Assembly: GCA_005223185.1 (NCBI GenBank)
Contig: NJBN01000013.1
Location: 21,148 to 85,147 of the forward strand
Reading direction: 5' to 3'
DNA: 64,000 nt
Source of the DNA: a candidate division LCP-89 bacterium B3_LCP
GTDB lineage: Bacteria > Electryoneota > B3-LCP
Shown here: positions 17,433 through 27,581 of the stretch, piece by piece
Numbering within the stretch: position 1 is the stretch's first letter
Layout of the letters: the number at the start of each line of letters is the position of its first letter
Made by a program: the position numbers and the translations under genes
The notes under the pieces: generated by a model
Seen by the model: only the letters and a program-made list of their open reading frames with translations
Told to the model about the DNA's origin: nothing
The model's database searches: none

Positions 17433-17849
17433 GTGCAATCAGCAATCTTATATGTCAGGTATGTCAGGTTTATTTCACGTAGGAGTCTCAATGGGAGTCC
17501 TTCGGACCTGTGGATAGCCCCGTTGTTTCAATCGTACACCCGTCCTCCGGGGCAGGAAAACGGTATTTACCTCTATGAAATCGCCATTCTCTTGTCCTCA
17601 AGTCCGGAAGTGGTTTATGCTATCGGAACTCATCCCGGTGAAACCATCAGCCTATGTATGGAATTCGGCGGCATGGATCGAGAGCAAATGAAAAATATGA
17701 TTAACCGTTCTGAGATGGGAGGAGGCAGGGGAGGTAGAGGCAGCATGGGTGGCGGTATGGGCGGCAAGCGAGGGGGAAGTATGCACCCCCTAATGCCCGG
17801 AATGGAGAAAGTCGAGGCGTGGATCAGCATCGATCTGGGAGAGAAATAA
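17433..17849 (+). pseudogene. Probable 5'-truncated gene with a Gly/Met-rich C-terminus
   Basis: The open frame has 138 codons, but only the last ~95 look like protein: EVVYAIGTHPGETISLCMEFGG then DREQMKNMINRS, a Gly/Arg/Met-rich stretch (GGGRGGRGSMGGG) and EKVEAWISIDLGEK. The first ~45 codons cover repeat-like DNA, including a 17-base word (ATGGGAGTCCTTCGGAC, 17491-17507) also present in the spacer repeat at 63788-63804. No signal peptide or ribosome site is seen. The best reading is the tail of a once longer exported protein, cut by repeat DNA. It could also be a spurious frame. Confidence 0.4.
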
Positions 17850-17888
17850 CTTATAGATTGGGTTGACTCCGCCTCTGTTCTCTGTTCT

Positions 17889-20800
17889 CTATTTCACCAG
17901 TATCATTTTTTTCACATCAGTGAAGTTACCAGCATGAATGCGGTAGAAGTACAAGCTGGAAGATAGTTGTGATGCGTTGAAAATGACCTCATGGTAGCCA
18001 GCCATCCTGAAGCCGTCAATGACTGTTGCGACTTTTCTGCCTGCCAGATTGTAGATGGTCAGATTTACCTGCGATGCTACCGGCAACCCGAAGCGGATAG
18101 TGGTTTGAGGGTTGAAGGGATTGGGGTAGTTCTGTCCAAGGGAATAGGACGTTGGAGTGGTGGTTTCCATTGTCGCAATTTCCACGAAAGATTCACCGGA
18201 GTTTGACCATCCTGTCAGACTCTCAGAGTCGTTCGAGCCCAGTTTAACGAAGGTGAAACTGTCATGGGAAGTATCTGTTTCTGCTGTTGAGTAGGCATTA
18301 TAGGTGTATATACCAGCTGGTGTACCTGTTGGTACGATCTGCATCCTCTCACGACTGATAGTAACCTCGCTACCGACTTCGATATTCACCGGCCCTAACG
18401 TAGGCCTCGAAGTACTCCCATTTGGAAGGGTAACATCACACCAAGTGTGAGCATTCAAGGGTAATATTGCTATGTTGGTAACCTGAATGTTATAACTGAA
18501 ATGTCCACCTTCAGAGGGAATTTCAATGGGTACATTGAACGGCGTCAAGAGAATGCGCAATGGCATACTCTGATCATAAAAGAAAGCTCCCATATCAGCT
18601 GTGGTGCTGTCAGGATCATTGTATACAGGATCGAGGTCTCCTGCGTCTATACAGGGAGAGCTCCACTGCAGGCGGTAGTCATTTTGAGCCGCATAAACGA
18701 ACAGCGGATCGAGGCAGATGTTGTAATACACATCGCAGGAATCGCCTTTCGCATTAACTGTAACCAACTCACCCAAACCCGCCGGAACCTGACCCCCATA
18801 ATTGCGATTCTGATTATTGTAACAATCTCCATAATTAACACTGACATCGGGGCAATTCTCGAAATATATACCGCCAGCGCCTCCGTTATTAGCTGCAACA
18901 ATTGTATTCAATATAGTTGGATTGCAGTATTCTATGTTAATTCCACTGCCACAATCGCCTGCCGAATTCATGCTGACGGTGCAGTTCAGGATTAATGGGT
19001 CGGAATCTTCTTCACAGTGAATTCCACCGCCCTCACTATCGATCCACATTGTAGCTGAATTTCTGCTGATAGTACAGTTTTGTATGATCGGACTAGCTCC
19101 ATTCTTCAGGCAGATCCCGCCACCATAATCACCTGCTGAATTTCCACTGACTGTACAGTTCTTAACATTCGGTGTGGAGTACCAACAGTAAATCCCACCA
19201 CCTTTATATTGCGCCGAATTTTCCATGATATAGCAGTTTTCAATACTCGGACTGGCGCTGCTGAAATATATTCCTCCACCATTATTAGCCGTATTTCCAT
19301 AGATGGTACAATATTGCATGGAGAAATTAGTGGAGCTATTTTTAAACGTCATCCCACCACCAAACTCAGCCGAATTGCCGCTGATGGTACAGAAGCTGAT
19401 ATTCGGGCTGGAGTTATCATGACTGATAATCCCACCGCCGAGATTGTTAGCCGAATTGTCAATGATAGTGCAGTTTCTAATGTCGGGACTTGAGTTACTG
19501 CAGGAAATTCCGCCGCCGCTGAATACGACCCAATTCTCGCTGATTGTGCAATTTTCAATTATGCCGTTAGAGAACTCCTCAAATCTCAATCCACCCCCCA
19601 AAGCCCAGGTAGAATTGCGACTGATGGTGCAGTTTCTAATAATAGGGTTGGAATGAACGCAGCAAACTCCGCCGCCATTGTTGTCATCCCCAGCTGATAC
19701 TATATTCCCAATGATGGTACAGTTTTCGATGATCGCGTCGGAATTTACACAGTAAGTGCCACCTCCCGTGCTATCTGCCATGTTCCCACTCATTGAAGTG
19801 GTCTTGATAATCGGATTTGATTGGTTGCAGCAGAGGGCACCACCACCATTTTCTGCTGAACAGCTGTCTATCACGCAGTTCTCTATATTTGGATTCGAAT
19901 TGTAACAATAAATACCACCCCCATCTAAGTCAGCCGAATTATTCCTTATGGTACAATGATGTATAATCGGATTTGAGTTGTAGCAGTAAATTCCTCCACC
20001 TGACTGATCTTGATCGGCACCTGTGGCGTTCCCATTCTGTATGGCACAGTAAGCCAGATGACTGCTGTCAGGAGCGTCAATAAACCGGATGCCATGCCAA
20101 CCGACGGATGTATCAGGAGCAGTGAAAGTTATCGAGTCGGTTTCAGTCCCAATCGCTTCGAGAAAACCATTCACAATGAGCTTGAAATGCCCAACAAAGC
20201 CCACTTCTACACCAGGTTCGATAATCAGCGTTTCGCCTTCTGGTACCGTTATCTCACCGGTAATCCAGTAAGGCGAGCTGGCAGCCTCCCAGGTCCCCGT
20301 AACCGCACCGCTTTCTATGATAGTACCACCTTCCAATCCTTCGCCTAATAGCATTAACGGCCAGTTCTCGCTACTGTTGACAATAGTCAGCGTGTCTTCG
20401 TGGACAGTGATCGAAGAAGGTGAAAAAGTTACCGTCACAACTAAGCTGTCACCCTGGAGAAGCAGGCTGTCCGCCGGATCGAAATCAGTGTAGAAACAGT
20501 CGTTGCTGGGGACGAAATCGTATAGTATCAGGGTGCTGTCACTTGTGTTAGTGATCGATAATGATATCTCGGCTGGATTACCCATGTTAACCATGCCGAA
20601 ATCCAGATAAGTGGGGCTGGTTTGGAAGTTGTGATGATAATAGGAAACACCCATGTCAGACCTTGTGCTATCGGGATCGTGGTACACTGGATCAGGATTT
20701 CCCGCATCTATACATGGTGAACCGCATAGCAAGTTGAAATCACCACCAGCGGCATCGACGAACATGGGATCGATGTCGATGTTTCCGGTTCCCTCGTAGC

Positions 20801-21881
20801 CATATTGCACGTCACAGTAAGTCACTTGAGGATAACCGGTGATTTGATTGCTGTCATTGTTCCAAAGAATACAGTTCACAGCGGATGTGCTATAGGCGTT
20901 AACAGCACAATAAATCGCGCCTCCAGAAAAGTTCACAGAATTTCTGCTAATAACGCAGTTGACTATTTCAGGGCTGGCATTATAGCAGCCAATCCCGCCA
21001 CCGTGCCAGGCTGAATTATCGCTGATAGTACAATGGCTTATAATTGGATCGGCAAAAACGATGCAATAGATCCCACCACCATGTTCGGCCGAATTCCCAC
21101 TGATTGTACAGTGGCTGATAGTCGGGCTGGAATTGTTTCTGCAGAAGATCCCCCCGCCGTTATCATTTGTCCAATTCCCACTGATAGTGCAGTAACTGAT
21201 ATCCATATTAGACCTATAACAGAAAATTCCTCCGCCACCTTTTTCATAACCTAAAGAAGAATTTCCGCTGATGGTGCAGTTTTTAACCGTTGCATCAGAC
21301 AGATCGCAGTAAATCCCACCACCGAACACCTCTGCCGAATTTTCGCTTACATTGCAGTTGTCTATGATAGGGCTGGAATAATACCAACAGTGTATCCCGC
21401 CTCCAAACAGAGCTGAATTCCTGCGGACGGTACAATGGGTAATTTCAGGGCTGGAATTGTAGCAATAAATTCCTCCGCCATATGGATCGGTCGCCCATTC
21501 ATCGGCTCGTCCATACTCTATGATGCAGAACGATAAGTAGCTGGGATAGTAGGCATCTATGAAGCGGATGCCGCGCCAGCGTTCGATGGTATCTGCCACG
21601 GTGAAGTGGATCGAATCGCTCTGAGTTCCAATTGCTTCCAGAATTCCACTGACGGTAATTGCATAGTGCCCCTGAAAGATGACCTCGACACCAGGTTCAA
21701 TAACCAATGGATTTGGTTCACCTAACTCTCCGGGAATAGTAATATCACCCCAAATCAGGTATGGAGAACCGGCAAGATCCCACGTACCGCCTACTTCACC
21801 GCCGTATATATTTGTTTGTGCAGTTACAGTCACGACCGTCAGTGCTCCGCAGAGAAAAGCAATAAAGATCTTTCTGCACAT
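17889..21881 (-). CDS. Giant secreted right-handed beta-helix protein with internal duplication and T9SS domain
   Basis: This 1330-residue protein has a signal peptide (ending TVTAQ) and a GGGAG ribosome site. It is built of two related halves. Each starts with a ~95-residue cap (GxWxxAxSPY...I.GDITIPxG...IEPGVEVxFxGH...LEAIGTxxDSI.F...W.GIRFIDA), at about residues 28 and 520, and continues with runs of ~24-residue coils of the type GGGIYCYNSSPxIxNCTISGNSA. Between the halves lies an ASH/choice-of-anchor D-like segment (YLDFGMVNMGNPAEISLSI). Near the end come the recurring Ig-like module (LTPFNVPIEIPSEGGHFSYNI) and a sorting domain (GQNYPNPFNPQTTIRF ... KKMILVK). Such proteins are surface adhesins or polysaccharide-active; no catalytic motif was identified. 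Confidence 0.85.
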   Translation of the reverse strand: MCRKIFIAFLCGALTVVTVTAQTNIYGGEVGGTWDLAGSPYLIWGDITIPGELGEPNPLVIEPGVEVIFQGHYAITVSGILEAIGTQSDSIHFTVADTIERWRGIRFIDAYYPSYLSFCIIEYGRADEWATDPYGGGIYCYNSSPEITHCTVRRNSALFGGGIHCWYYSSPIIDNCNVSENSAEVFGGGIYCDLSDATVKNCTISGNSSLGYEKGGGGIFCYRSNMDISYCTISGNWTNDNGGGIFCRNNSSPTISHCTISGNSAEHGGGIYCIVFADPIISHCTISDNSAWHGGGIGCYNASPEIVNCVISRNSVNFSGGAIYCAVNAYSTSAVNCILWNNDSNQITGYPQVTYCDVQYGYEGTGNIDIDPMFVDAAGGDFNLLCGSPCIDAGNPDPVYHDPDSTRSDMGVSYYHHNFQTSPTYLDFGMVNMGNPAEISLSITNTSDSTLILYDFVPSNDCFYTDFDPADSLLLQGDSLVVTVTFSPSSITVHEDTLTIVNSSENWPLMLLGEGLEGGTIIESGAVTGTWEAASSPYWITGEITVPEGETLIIEPGVEVGFVGHFKLIVNGFLEAIGTETDSITFTAPDTSVGWHGIRFIDAPDSSHLAYCAIQNGNATGADQDQSGGGIYCYNSNPIIHHCTIRNNSADLDGGGIYCYNSNPNIENCVIDSCSAENGGGALCCNQSNPIIKTTSMSGNMADSTGGGTYCVNSDAIIENCTIIGNIVSAGDDNNGGGVCCVHSNPIIRNCTISRNSTWALGGGLRFEEFSNGIIENCTISENWVVFSGGGISCSNSSPDIRNCTIIDNSANNLGGGIISHDNSSPNISFCTISGNSAEFGGGMTFKNSSTNFSMQYCTIYGNTANNGGGIYFSSASPSIENCYIMENSAQYKGGGIYCWYSTPNVKNCTVSGNSAGDYGGGICLKNGASPIIQNCTISRNSATMWIDSEGGGIHCEEDSDPLILNCTVSMNSAGDCGSGINIEYCNPTILNTIVAANNGGAGGIYFENCPDVSVNYGDCYNNQNRNYGGQVPAGLGELVTVNAKGDSCDVYYNICLDPLFVYAAQNDYRLQWSSPCIDAGDLDPVYNDPDSTTADMGAFFYDQSMPLRILLTPFNVPIEIPSEGGHFSYNIQVTNIAILPLNAHTWCDVTLPNGSTSRPTLGPVNIEVGSEVTISRERMQIVPTGTPAGIYTYNAYSTAETDTSHDSFTFVKLGSNDSESLTGWSNSGESFVEIATMETTTPTSYSLGQNYPNPFNPQTTIRFGLPVASQVNLTIYNLAGRKVATVIDGFRMAGYHEVIFNASQLSSSLYFYRIHAGNFTDVKKMILVK

Positions 21882-21908
21882 ATCCGCTCCCTGTTAGTTG
21901 AAAATGGT

Positions 21909-23942
21909 TTACTTCATTAAAACCATCTGCCCTGATGCTGTGAACTCACCTGCTTCCAGCTTATACAGGTAGATCCCAGAGGCAATGTTCGATCCATCGA
22001 ACGCCACTTCATGCACTCCAGCATCTCGCCATCCGTTGACTAATTCTGTTACCAGTCGACCGGGAATGTCGTATACATTCAGGCTCACCAGACTTGCATC
22101 TTGCAATTTAAATCTGAGAACTGTCGTGGGATTGAATGGGTTGGGATAAACCGAGATTTCAACTTCGGCAGGAATTGAGACTTCAGCCACGATTCCACCA
22201 GCAACAGCGATACCGCTGTTGATCACTGTTATAGCATCAAGGTCCATGCCTGCCAGGGGGAAGTTGGGGCTGGAACCGGACGCATCGGTGATTTTGAGAT
22301 ACCGGGTAGAAGTCACACCCGCTGTGCTTAAGTCAAATGAGGCTGTGCCGGTAGCCTCGCCGATGAGGGTATTCTGGTTATAGGCGTCGCCGGAGTAAAC
22401 TCGGTATGTTTCGGGACCGGGATCGCGGGGGTGATCCCATTCAGTGACCGTAAAATCATTGCCGTTACCGTCAACGATTTCATGACCCTCACCCATATCC
22501 AGGACGATGAAGCCGCCCGAACCTATCGAACAAGGCAGATCGTCCGGCGCTCCTAAAGCCCAGGCTGGATAGGTTATGGTATTGTAGGCGTTGTTGGGAT
22601 CTTCCTGGTTCACAGATGTCACCATGAAGGCATATTCGCCACCAGAGGGCGTGAGCTCGACATCAAATTCCCCGGGCACACCAAATTCGACAACCACACC
22701 CGTCACAGTTTCTGGTTGATAACCGTTAGCCCATACAGTTAGATCATAAGTACCAGGCAGCATCATGCGGTGAAAATCCCCTAAAGATGGGTCTGTGTAA
22801 GCAGGTATGGGATTACCTTCAATCCATACTGCCGCCCACAGTGGATCCCCCGATTGAGCATCCGTTACCATGCCATGTAGCCCTTCTCCCGCTAACTCAC
22901 AGAAATTGTTCATCCCTGCTTGATTTCTTTCGTAGGTATATTGAACCTGCGAAGACCAGTTATTGGTCTCCACGGTATAGCAGAGAGCTCCATGACTACC
23001 GTAAACGTAATCCAAAACTTCGCCATGGGTTTCGTAATCCGACCAGGAATTAACCAGTGCGTAGGATGCTGCATCGGAATATCGTTCTCCCACCCGGACG
23101 ATGAGATTGTTATCAGGAGCAGTATTGGGACTGAATCCCCACTGGTAAAAGAGAACGTCTCCGGAACAGTGGACGGTTGTCGATAGAGTAATGTTATTCT
23201 CCATGCAGAATTCTCGCACAACCCGGCTTTCCACCTGCGAGAACGGATACCAACTGCTGCCCCAGCCGTCCCACTGGTAGCCGTAATCGCGATTTAGATC
23301 GATCCCATTGGCGTTATTGCGAGTACCTAGTTCATGACCATCGGGATTAATCATGGGAATACACCAGATTTCATTGTTGTCTATGTACTCCGTAATCGCA
23401 GGGTTAGTGCCGTAATTGTGGCACAGGTAAAGCGCGTGAAGATAGGGCACTTCCGCTGCTGTAAATTCATTTCCATGGATACCGCCCCAGAAGACCACTT
23501 CAGGTTCATCTTCTTCGATAAGCGGGTTGGCGGAAATTTTCAGAGCGAAAAGTTCGCGGTTCTGCACGGAATAACCCAGGACTTCCAACAGGGTAATATC
23601 CGGGTAGTTGGCAGCCAGATCGTAGAAACCGTCTCGCATCTCTTGGTATGTATGCCAATCATCTGTACCGGGTTTATGGCCAATCCCAAGTTCATCCAGC
23701 AGGTAGTTGTCAGAAACTGGTTTCACTTCAAATCCGTTATTCCTTAGCACTTCAATTTCGTCAAGAGATAACTCAGCTATGAAATCTCCTTCAAAACGGC
23801 CGTGGTGAACTGTGGTTTTCATTGCTACTAAAACGTCCCGAGCCCCAACGGGAACTTGATAGTATCCAGTATCATCTGCAAACGCAGAAATTGATACCAT
23901 GATTGCACAGATTGTAATTAACAGCAGTTTAGTTGTCTTCAT
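21909..23942 (-). CDS. Secreted M14 zinc carboxypeptidase with T9SS domain
   Basis: This 677-residue protein has a signal peptide (ending ISAFA) and GAGGT before the ATG. The M14 catalytic domain spans ~95-350: zinc ligands His156 and Glu159 in GGIHGNEF and His258 in TVHCSGD, the substrate carboxylate site NRDY (~217), and the catalytic Glu325 in CYTVET. A short pro-region precedes it. A carboxypeptidase-regulatory-like domain follows (GLHGMVTDAQSGDPLWAAVWI...), then a jelly-roll-like region and a sorting domain (VYPNPFNPTT ... GQMVLMK). It should remove C-terminal residues from peptides outside the cell. Together with the two deiminases and the nuclease it makes a set of exported degradative or modifying enzymes. 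Confidence 0.9.
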   Translation of the reverse strand: MKTTKLLLITICAIMVSISAFADDTGYYQVPVGARDVLVAMKTTVHHGRFEGDFIAELSLDEIEVLRNNGFEVKPVSDNYLLDELGIGHKPGTDDWHTYQEMRDGFYDLAANYPDITLLEVLGYSVQNRELFALKISANPLIEEDEPEVVFWGGIHGNEFTAAEVPYLHALYLCHNYGTNPAITEYIDNNEIWCIPMINPDGHELGTRNNANGIDLNRDYGYQWDGWGSSWYPFSQVESRVVREFCMENNITLSTTVHCSGDVLFYQWGFSPNTAPDNNLIVRVGERYSDAASYALVNSWSDYETHGEVLDYVYGSHGALCYTVETNNWSSQVQYTYERNQAGMNNFCELAGEGLHGMVTDAQSGDPLWAAVWIEGNPIPAYTDPSLGDFHRMMLPGTYDLTVWANGYQPETVTGVVVEFGVPGEFDVELTPSGGEYAFMVTSVNQEDPNNAYNTITYPAWALGAPDDLPCSIGSGGFIVLDMGEGHEIVDGNGNDFTVTEWDHPRDPGPETYRVYSGDAYNQNTLIGEATGTASFDLSTAGVTSTRYLKITDASGSSPNFPLAGMDLDAITVINSGIAVAGGIVAEVSIPAEVEISVYPNPFNPTTVLRFKLQDASLVSLNVYDIPGRLVTELVNGWRDAGVHEVAFDGSNIASGIYLYKLEAGEFTASGQMVLMK

Positions 23943-24534
23943 GGTAACCTCAAGTTAAAAGAAGTGGCTTGATTGATATAATATAGTCAAAAATATTGAT
24001 GAAATCAAGTACTTTTTTCAGGAGGGTAAATTTTAAAGGAAGACGAGGCTAGACCACATGCTCTAAAAAAGTGGGAGCCACTTTTAAGCAGTAAGATCAT
24101 TACTGTCATTTGGAAATACGATTGGAAAGCGGCAATTTACTGAGAAACAATGACTCAGAACTCTATCAAAGTCATTATTTATTATAAACTATGGTGTATT
24201 ATTCTATGTAGTGACCTTTGGGTTAAAAATCCCAATGCAATTGGATCTTTTACCAAAATCACTTCTTGGCTTTCCGACCAGATTGTCATGGGTGTTTTGA
24301 GGAAGCGATTCATCAACCTGGCTCATACATACTTCCCATGCTTTCAGGAACTGGAAACGGTTTGTCGGCATTTTTGATTAATGTCGGGTATCAGTATGGG
24401 ATAAAACCATTGAATGGGCAAAAGCCGGTTTATTTTTACTTGATCCTAAACGTCTGAGAGGTTAAATTCAAATTGATAAGTTGGGCGATTACAGAAGATG
24501 GGTAAGGACACACAATAATATTGTGAAAGCCGAC
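23943..24534. other. Intergenic region, no supported gene
   Basis: This ~590-base stretch separates the minus-strand carboxypeptidase gene from the plus-strand glycan cluster, so it must hold promoters for both. Short open frames (24150-24377, 24266-24457) have no signal, motif or ribosome site that I can support. No clear terminator, repeat or RNA was found. Confidence 0.5.
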
Positions 24535-25710
24535 ATGCCGAATCCAGTTAAAGTTCTTCATGTGACGACATCTCTTTCCCGCAATGGTGGGATAGAGGAA
24601 ACCCTTCGCGTTCTCTGCAAGCGGCTGCAGGGCTATGAATTCCAGTTTGCTATCTGTTCCGTCCTGGGTTCTTCTAAAAGTGTCTTGGACGATTTCAGAG
24701 ACACAGACATCCCTCTCTTCTTCGGGAAGTATCGAGGATCCGTTATCGATATTCGAACCACAATGTGGGTACGGAAAGTTGCCAAAGAATTCGGAGCCAA
24801 TATCATCCATACACATAACAACAAGGGAAACTACCACGGCAGGTTGGCTGCGAAACTGGCAGGAAACATCCCTTCCGTAACTACCCATCACGACATGGGA
24901 GATATCCGATTCTCAAAGACATTCCAAGCAGACAAACGACCGCAGGGCAAGTTTGATGATCAAGGTCAAGAGCTTCACGACTGGATTGCCACTTTCGTTT
25001 GGCCCTTTTTAAACGTCAACATGGATTGTTTGAATAGTAGAGTGATCTGTGTTTCGAATGCAGTACGCAATATTCATACGCCTGATCCGAACGATGAACG
25101 CTTCAAAATTGTTTACGCACCCTATGATGAAACCATTTTCAATGCTCCACGTCAGGTGACAGAAAAGGAAACAATTACCATAGGAACTGTCGGAAGACTG
25201 GTCCCTCAGAAAGGATATCCATACCTGCTGGAGGCTTTTAAAGAACTGCGGACTTCTGTTGAACATATACGATTGAGGATCACCGGTGAAGGTCTTTTCA
25301 GACCACACCTCGAAGAGCTAATAAGGAAAAACAACCTGGAAGAAAAAGTAACTCTTTGTGGCGAGCATCCTCATGATGCTGCGCTTTACGATGGGATCGA
25401 TATATACGTACAGCCTTCGGTCTCGGAGGGATGTTCTATAACTCTCCTGGAAGCTATGGGGATGGGGCTTCCGGTCGTAGCAAGCGACCTGGATGGACCG
25501 AGAGAAATAGTGCTAAATAATGAGACAGGAGTCCTTGTTCCACCCAAAGATTCTTCTGCGTTGAGCGATGCAATACTAGGATTGATAAGGAATCCGGTAA
25601 GAGCCGCAAAGCTCGGGAAAGCTGCCCAGGAACGAGCTCGCAGGGAATTTTCTTCAGAAGCATTTGCTGCCAGAATGGCTGATATTTACAGGGAAGTTAT
25701 ACTTAAATGA
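24535..25710 (+). CDS. GT4-family glycosyltransferase
   Basis: This is a ~391-residue GT-B glycosyltransferase. The N-terminal domain begins VKVLHVTTSLSRNGGIEETLRVL (the usual GGIE loop), and the C-terminal domain has TIGTVGRLVPQKGYPYLLEAF, the donor-site motif PSVSEGCSITLLEAMGMGLPVVA and EIVLNNETGVLVPP (E-x7-E). It should retain the anomeric configuration when adding a sugar from a nucleotide donor. I chose ATG 24535 because homology starts there; GTG 24523 and TTG 24481 are possible longer starts. It is the first gene of a plus-strand cell-surface glycan cluster and overlaps the next gene by four bases (ATGA). Confidence 0.88.
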   Translation: MPNPVKVLHVTTSLSRNGGIEETLRVLCKRLQGYEFQFAICSVLGSSKSVLDDFRDTDIPLFFGKYRGSVIDIRTTMWVRKVAKEFGANIIHTHNNKGNYHGRLAAKLAGNIPSVTTHHDMGDIRFSKTFQADKRPQGKFDDQGQELHDWIATFVWPFLNVNMDCLNSRVICVSNAVRNIHTPDPNDERFKIVYAPYDETIFNAPRQVTEKETITIGTVGRLVPQKGYPYLLEAFKELRTSVEHIRLRITGEGLFRPHLEELIRKNNLEEKVTLCGEHPHDAALYDGIDIYVQPSVSEGCSITLLEAMGMGLPVVASDLDGPREIVLNNETGVLVPPKDSSALSDAILGLIRNPVRAAKLGKAAQERARREFSSEAFAARMADIYREVILK

Positions 25711-27581
25711 AATACAGATATTCCGTTCTCATACTTAAAGATTCAAACTACCAGTCAGAGCGGCCCTGCCGGCGAACGGATAGGCATCCAATCCTACCAG
25801 GAAGTCGTCTGAAGAACTATGTCGAATTTGTAACCGGGCTCGGGATTCCTTTTGAAATTGTTGATGTGAATGAGTTTAACCTAAGTAATATTCTTGACGA
25901 TAATCTGGTTAGATGCACATCAGTCATTATTGCTTGTCCCATTGGACGGCTCTCTGCTGAACAGCAGGAATGGCTCAAGGATTGTTCATTCAGATATGGT
26001 GTTTCTCTGATAGCAGATTCATTTCTATTCTCAAAGCGACCATTCCTGGAACCCTTCGGTATTAAAAAATGTCGTACTACTTCATTTTCTATGCAGAAAA
26101 TCTGTTCAAATGATGGCGGCGTTTTGTACAAGGTGCGACCGTATCCCTTCTCATCAAAGGGAGCTGATTTCGGTTATCGTCCCATCTTGCGCTTACTGAT
26201 GCAGAGTTGGTTTTCACGTAGGTTATCGAAAAAACAAGAGGCTCACAGTTTAGCCTCATTCCGCAATGGAATACCGGCAGTTGTATGTTACCAATTTGGA
26301 GAGGCGACAAATTATTTTCTCAATTTTCAACCCGGTCGAATTTTTCACAATGGAAATCGTTTTCACCAGTTCTTTAAGAATATCCTGACCAATCATTCCC
26401 GATGTCCGTCCGTTTCAATTCAGTATGAACGAGGGGTCTGTCTGCGCATGGATGATCCCGGGGCCTCTGAGCGAGTTCATTTGAAAGGATTCAATGATGG
26501 AGTCATCTCTCGTGAATTATGGAATGAACTGATTCAACTCCTGGAAGGAGAGAATGCAAAACTCAGTGTAGCATATGTTGCTGAATGGGTCGATGACGGT
26601 GATCCGCGGCGTGGGACACTGATCTATCGCGGCACCCCCGTGTGGGAGCGTATTCCTGGAAAGCACTATACCTCCAGGGAAGTGACCTATCATGTCTGGG
26701 AGCCTGATAGACATCATGATTATGCTTCACAATATGAAGCTATGCGGGCGGGTGTTAACAAAGGCGTGATCTCAATTCTTTCTCACGGACTGACTCATCT
26801 TTCTGTTGACATCAAAGGGTGGCTTAACTCCCAGGATCAATACACAAACATGGAGTGGTATCGTGAATTCTGTGAGATGGTCTCTGACGAGAATGTAGAG
26901 CGCGGAATCCTGATCCAGCATCTGGAAAAGAGTGTTGAAGAAATTAGACAGGCATTCGGGGTCAATACACAAATTGTCGTTCCATCTGCACATATGCGTA
27001 CAGAAGATACACCAGGATTGGCTCGAGAGGCTGGTTTTAAAATACTATCGAGCAAGGAAACTAACCTATTGTGGGATCATGCCATGATCAGTAATAGAAA
27101 GTTGGGCGCATTCTATCCTGAGGAGTTTAAGGAAGCCGCCGCGCTGTCCAATGCCGGATATCCGATTCTGTTCGTCTTTCATGACTATGACGTGTACCGT
27201 AAGGGTGCTTTCTGGTTAAAAGAGCAGGTTATAAAGCTTCAGAACGAAGGTGTGAAGACGTTTCTCGCTATGGAAGAATGGGGAGCACTGCTGATGGCTC
27301 GAATGGATGTGATTTTGAACGAGAATGATCTTCTGGTAAAAATCGACTTTACGTCCTCCCTTGACGTGGGGAATTTTAAAGGAATGATCCCCTTGCACAT
27401 AGAGGCTGTTGTGTCCGAGATCAGGACAGCGGATGGAGCCACTATACCCATTACATCGACGGGTGATTCGTGGACTCGCACGCAGGTTCCTTATTCCTAT
27501 GTCACAAATGGAAGATTGAGCCTGATTGCGGAATTGAATCAGGATATCGATAAAAATCGAGAAGGATTACATGGCGCATAA
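25707..27581 (+). CDS. Polysaccharide deacetylase-like protein (NodB-type barrel)
   Basis: This protein has 624 residues and no signal peptide. The first ~230 residues form an unrecognised alpha/beta domain. From about residue 245 a deacetylase-like barrel can be followed: the aspartate pair in CLRMDDPG, a histidine pair in ISILSHGLTHLS, and TQIVVPSAHMRTEDTP and LFVFHDYDVY later. This matches the general metal-site pattern of carbohydrate esterase family 4 and its relatives. The last ~80 residues are a small beta-rich domain. Its start overlaps the glycosyltransferase stop (ATGA), and its end overlaps the next gene by 11 bases, so all three are coupled. It may trim or modify a lipid-linked glycan in the cytoplasm; the substrate is unknown. 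Confidence 0.7.
   Translation: MKYRYSVLILKDSNYQSERPCRRTDRHPILPGSRLKNYVEFVTGLGIPFEIVDVNEFNLSNILDDNLVRCTSVIIACPIGRLSAEQQEWLKDCSFRYGVSLIADSFLFSKRPFLEPFGIKKCRTTSFSMQKICSNDGGVLYKVRPYPFSSKGADFGYRPILRLLMQSWFSRRLSKKQEAHSLASFRNGIPAVVCYQFGEATNYFLNFQPGRIFHNGNRFHQFFKNILTNHSRCPSVSIQYERGVCLRMDDPGASERVHLKGFNDGVISRELWNELIQLLEGENAKLSVAYVAEWVDDGDPRRGTLIYRGTPVWERIPGKHYTSREVTYHVWEPDRHHDYASQYEAMRAGVNKGVISILSHGLTHLSVDIKGWLNSQDQYTNMEWYREFCEMVSDENVERGILIQHLEKSVEEIRQAFGVNTQIVVPSAHMRTEDTPGLAREAGFKILSSKETNLLWDHAMISNRKLGAFYPEEFKEAAALSNAGYPILFVFHDYDVYRKGAFWLKEQVIKLQNEGVKTFLAMEEWGALLMARMDVILNENDLLVKIDFTSSLDVGNFKGMIPLHIEAVVSEIRTADGATIPITSTGDSWTRTQVPYSYVTNGRLSLIAELNQDIDKNREGLHGA

Noticed and set aside
17889-21881. The many short repeats in the giant gene as a possible CRISPR-like or satellite array
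   Set aside because: The repeats are ~72 bases, imperfect and encode the GGGIYC-type coils of a beta-helix; they are protein repeats, not a DNA array.
24150-24457. Two short overlapping plus-strand open frames before the glycan cluster
   Set aside because: No ribosome site, signal peptide or recognisable motif; composition looks like an AT-rich spacer.
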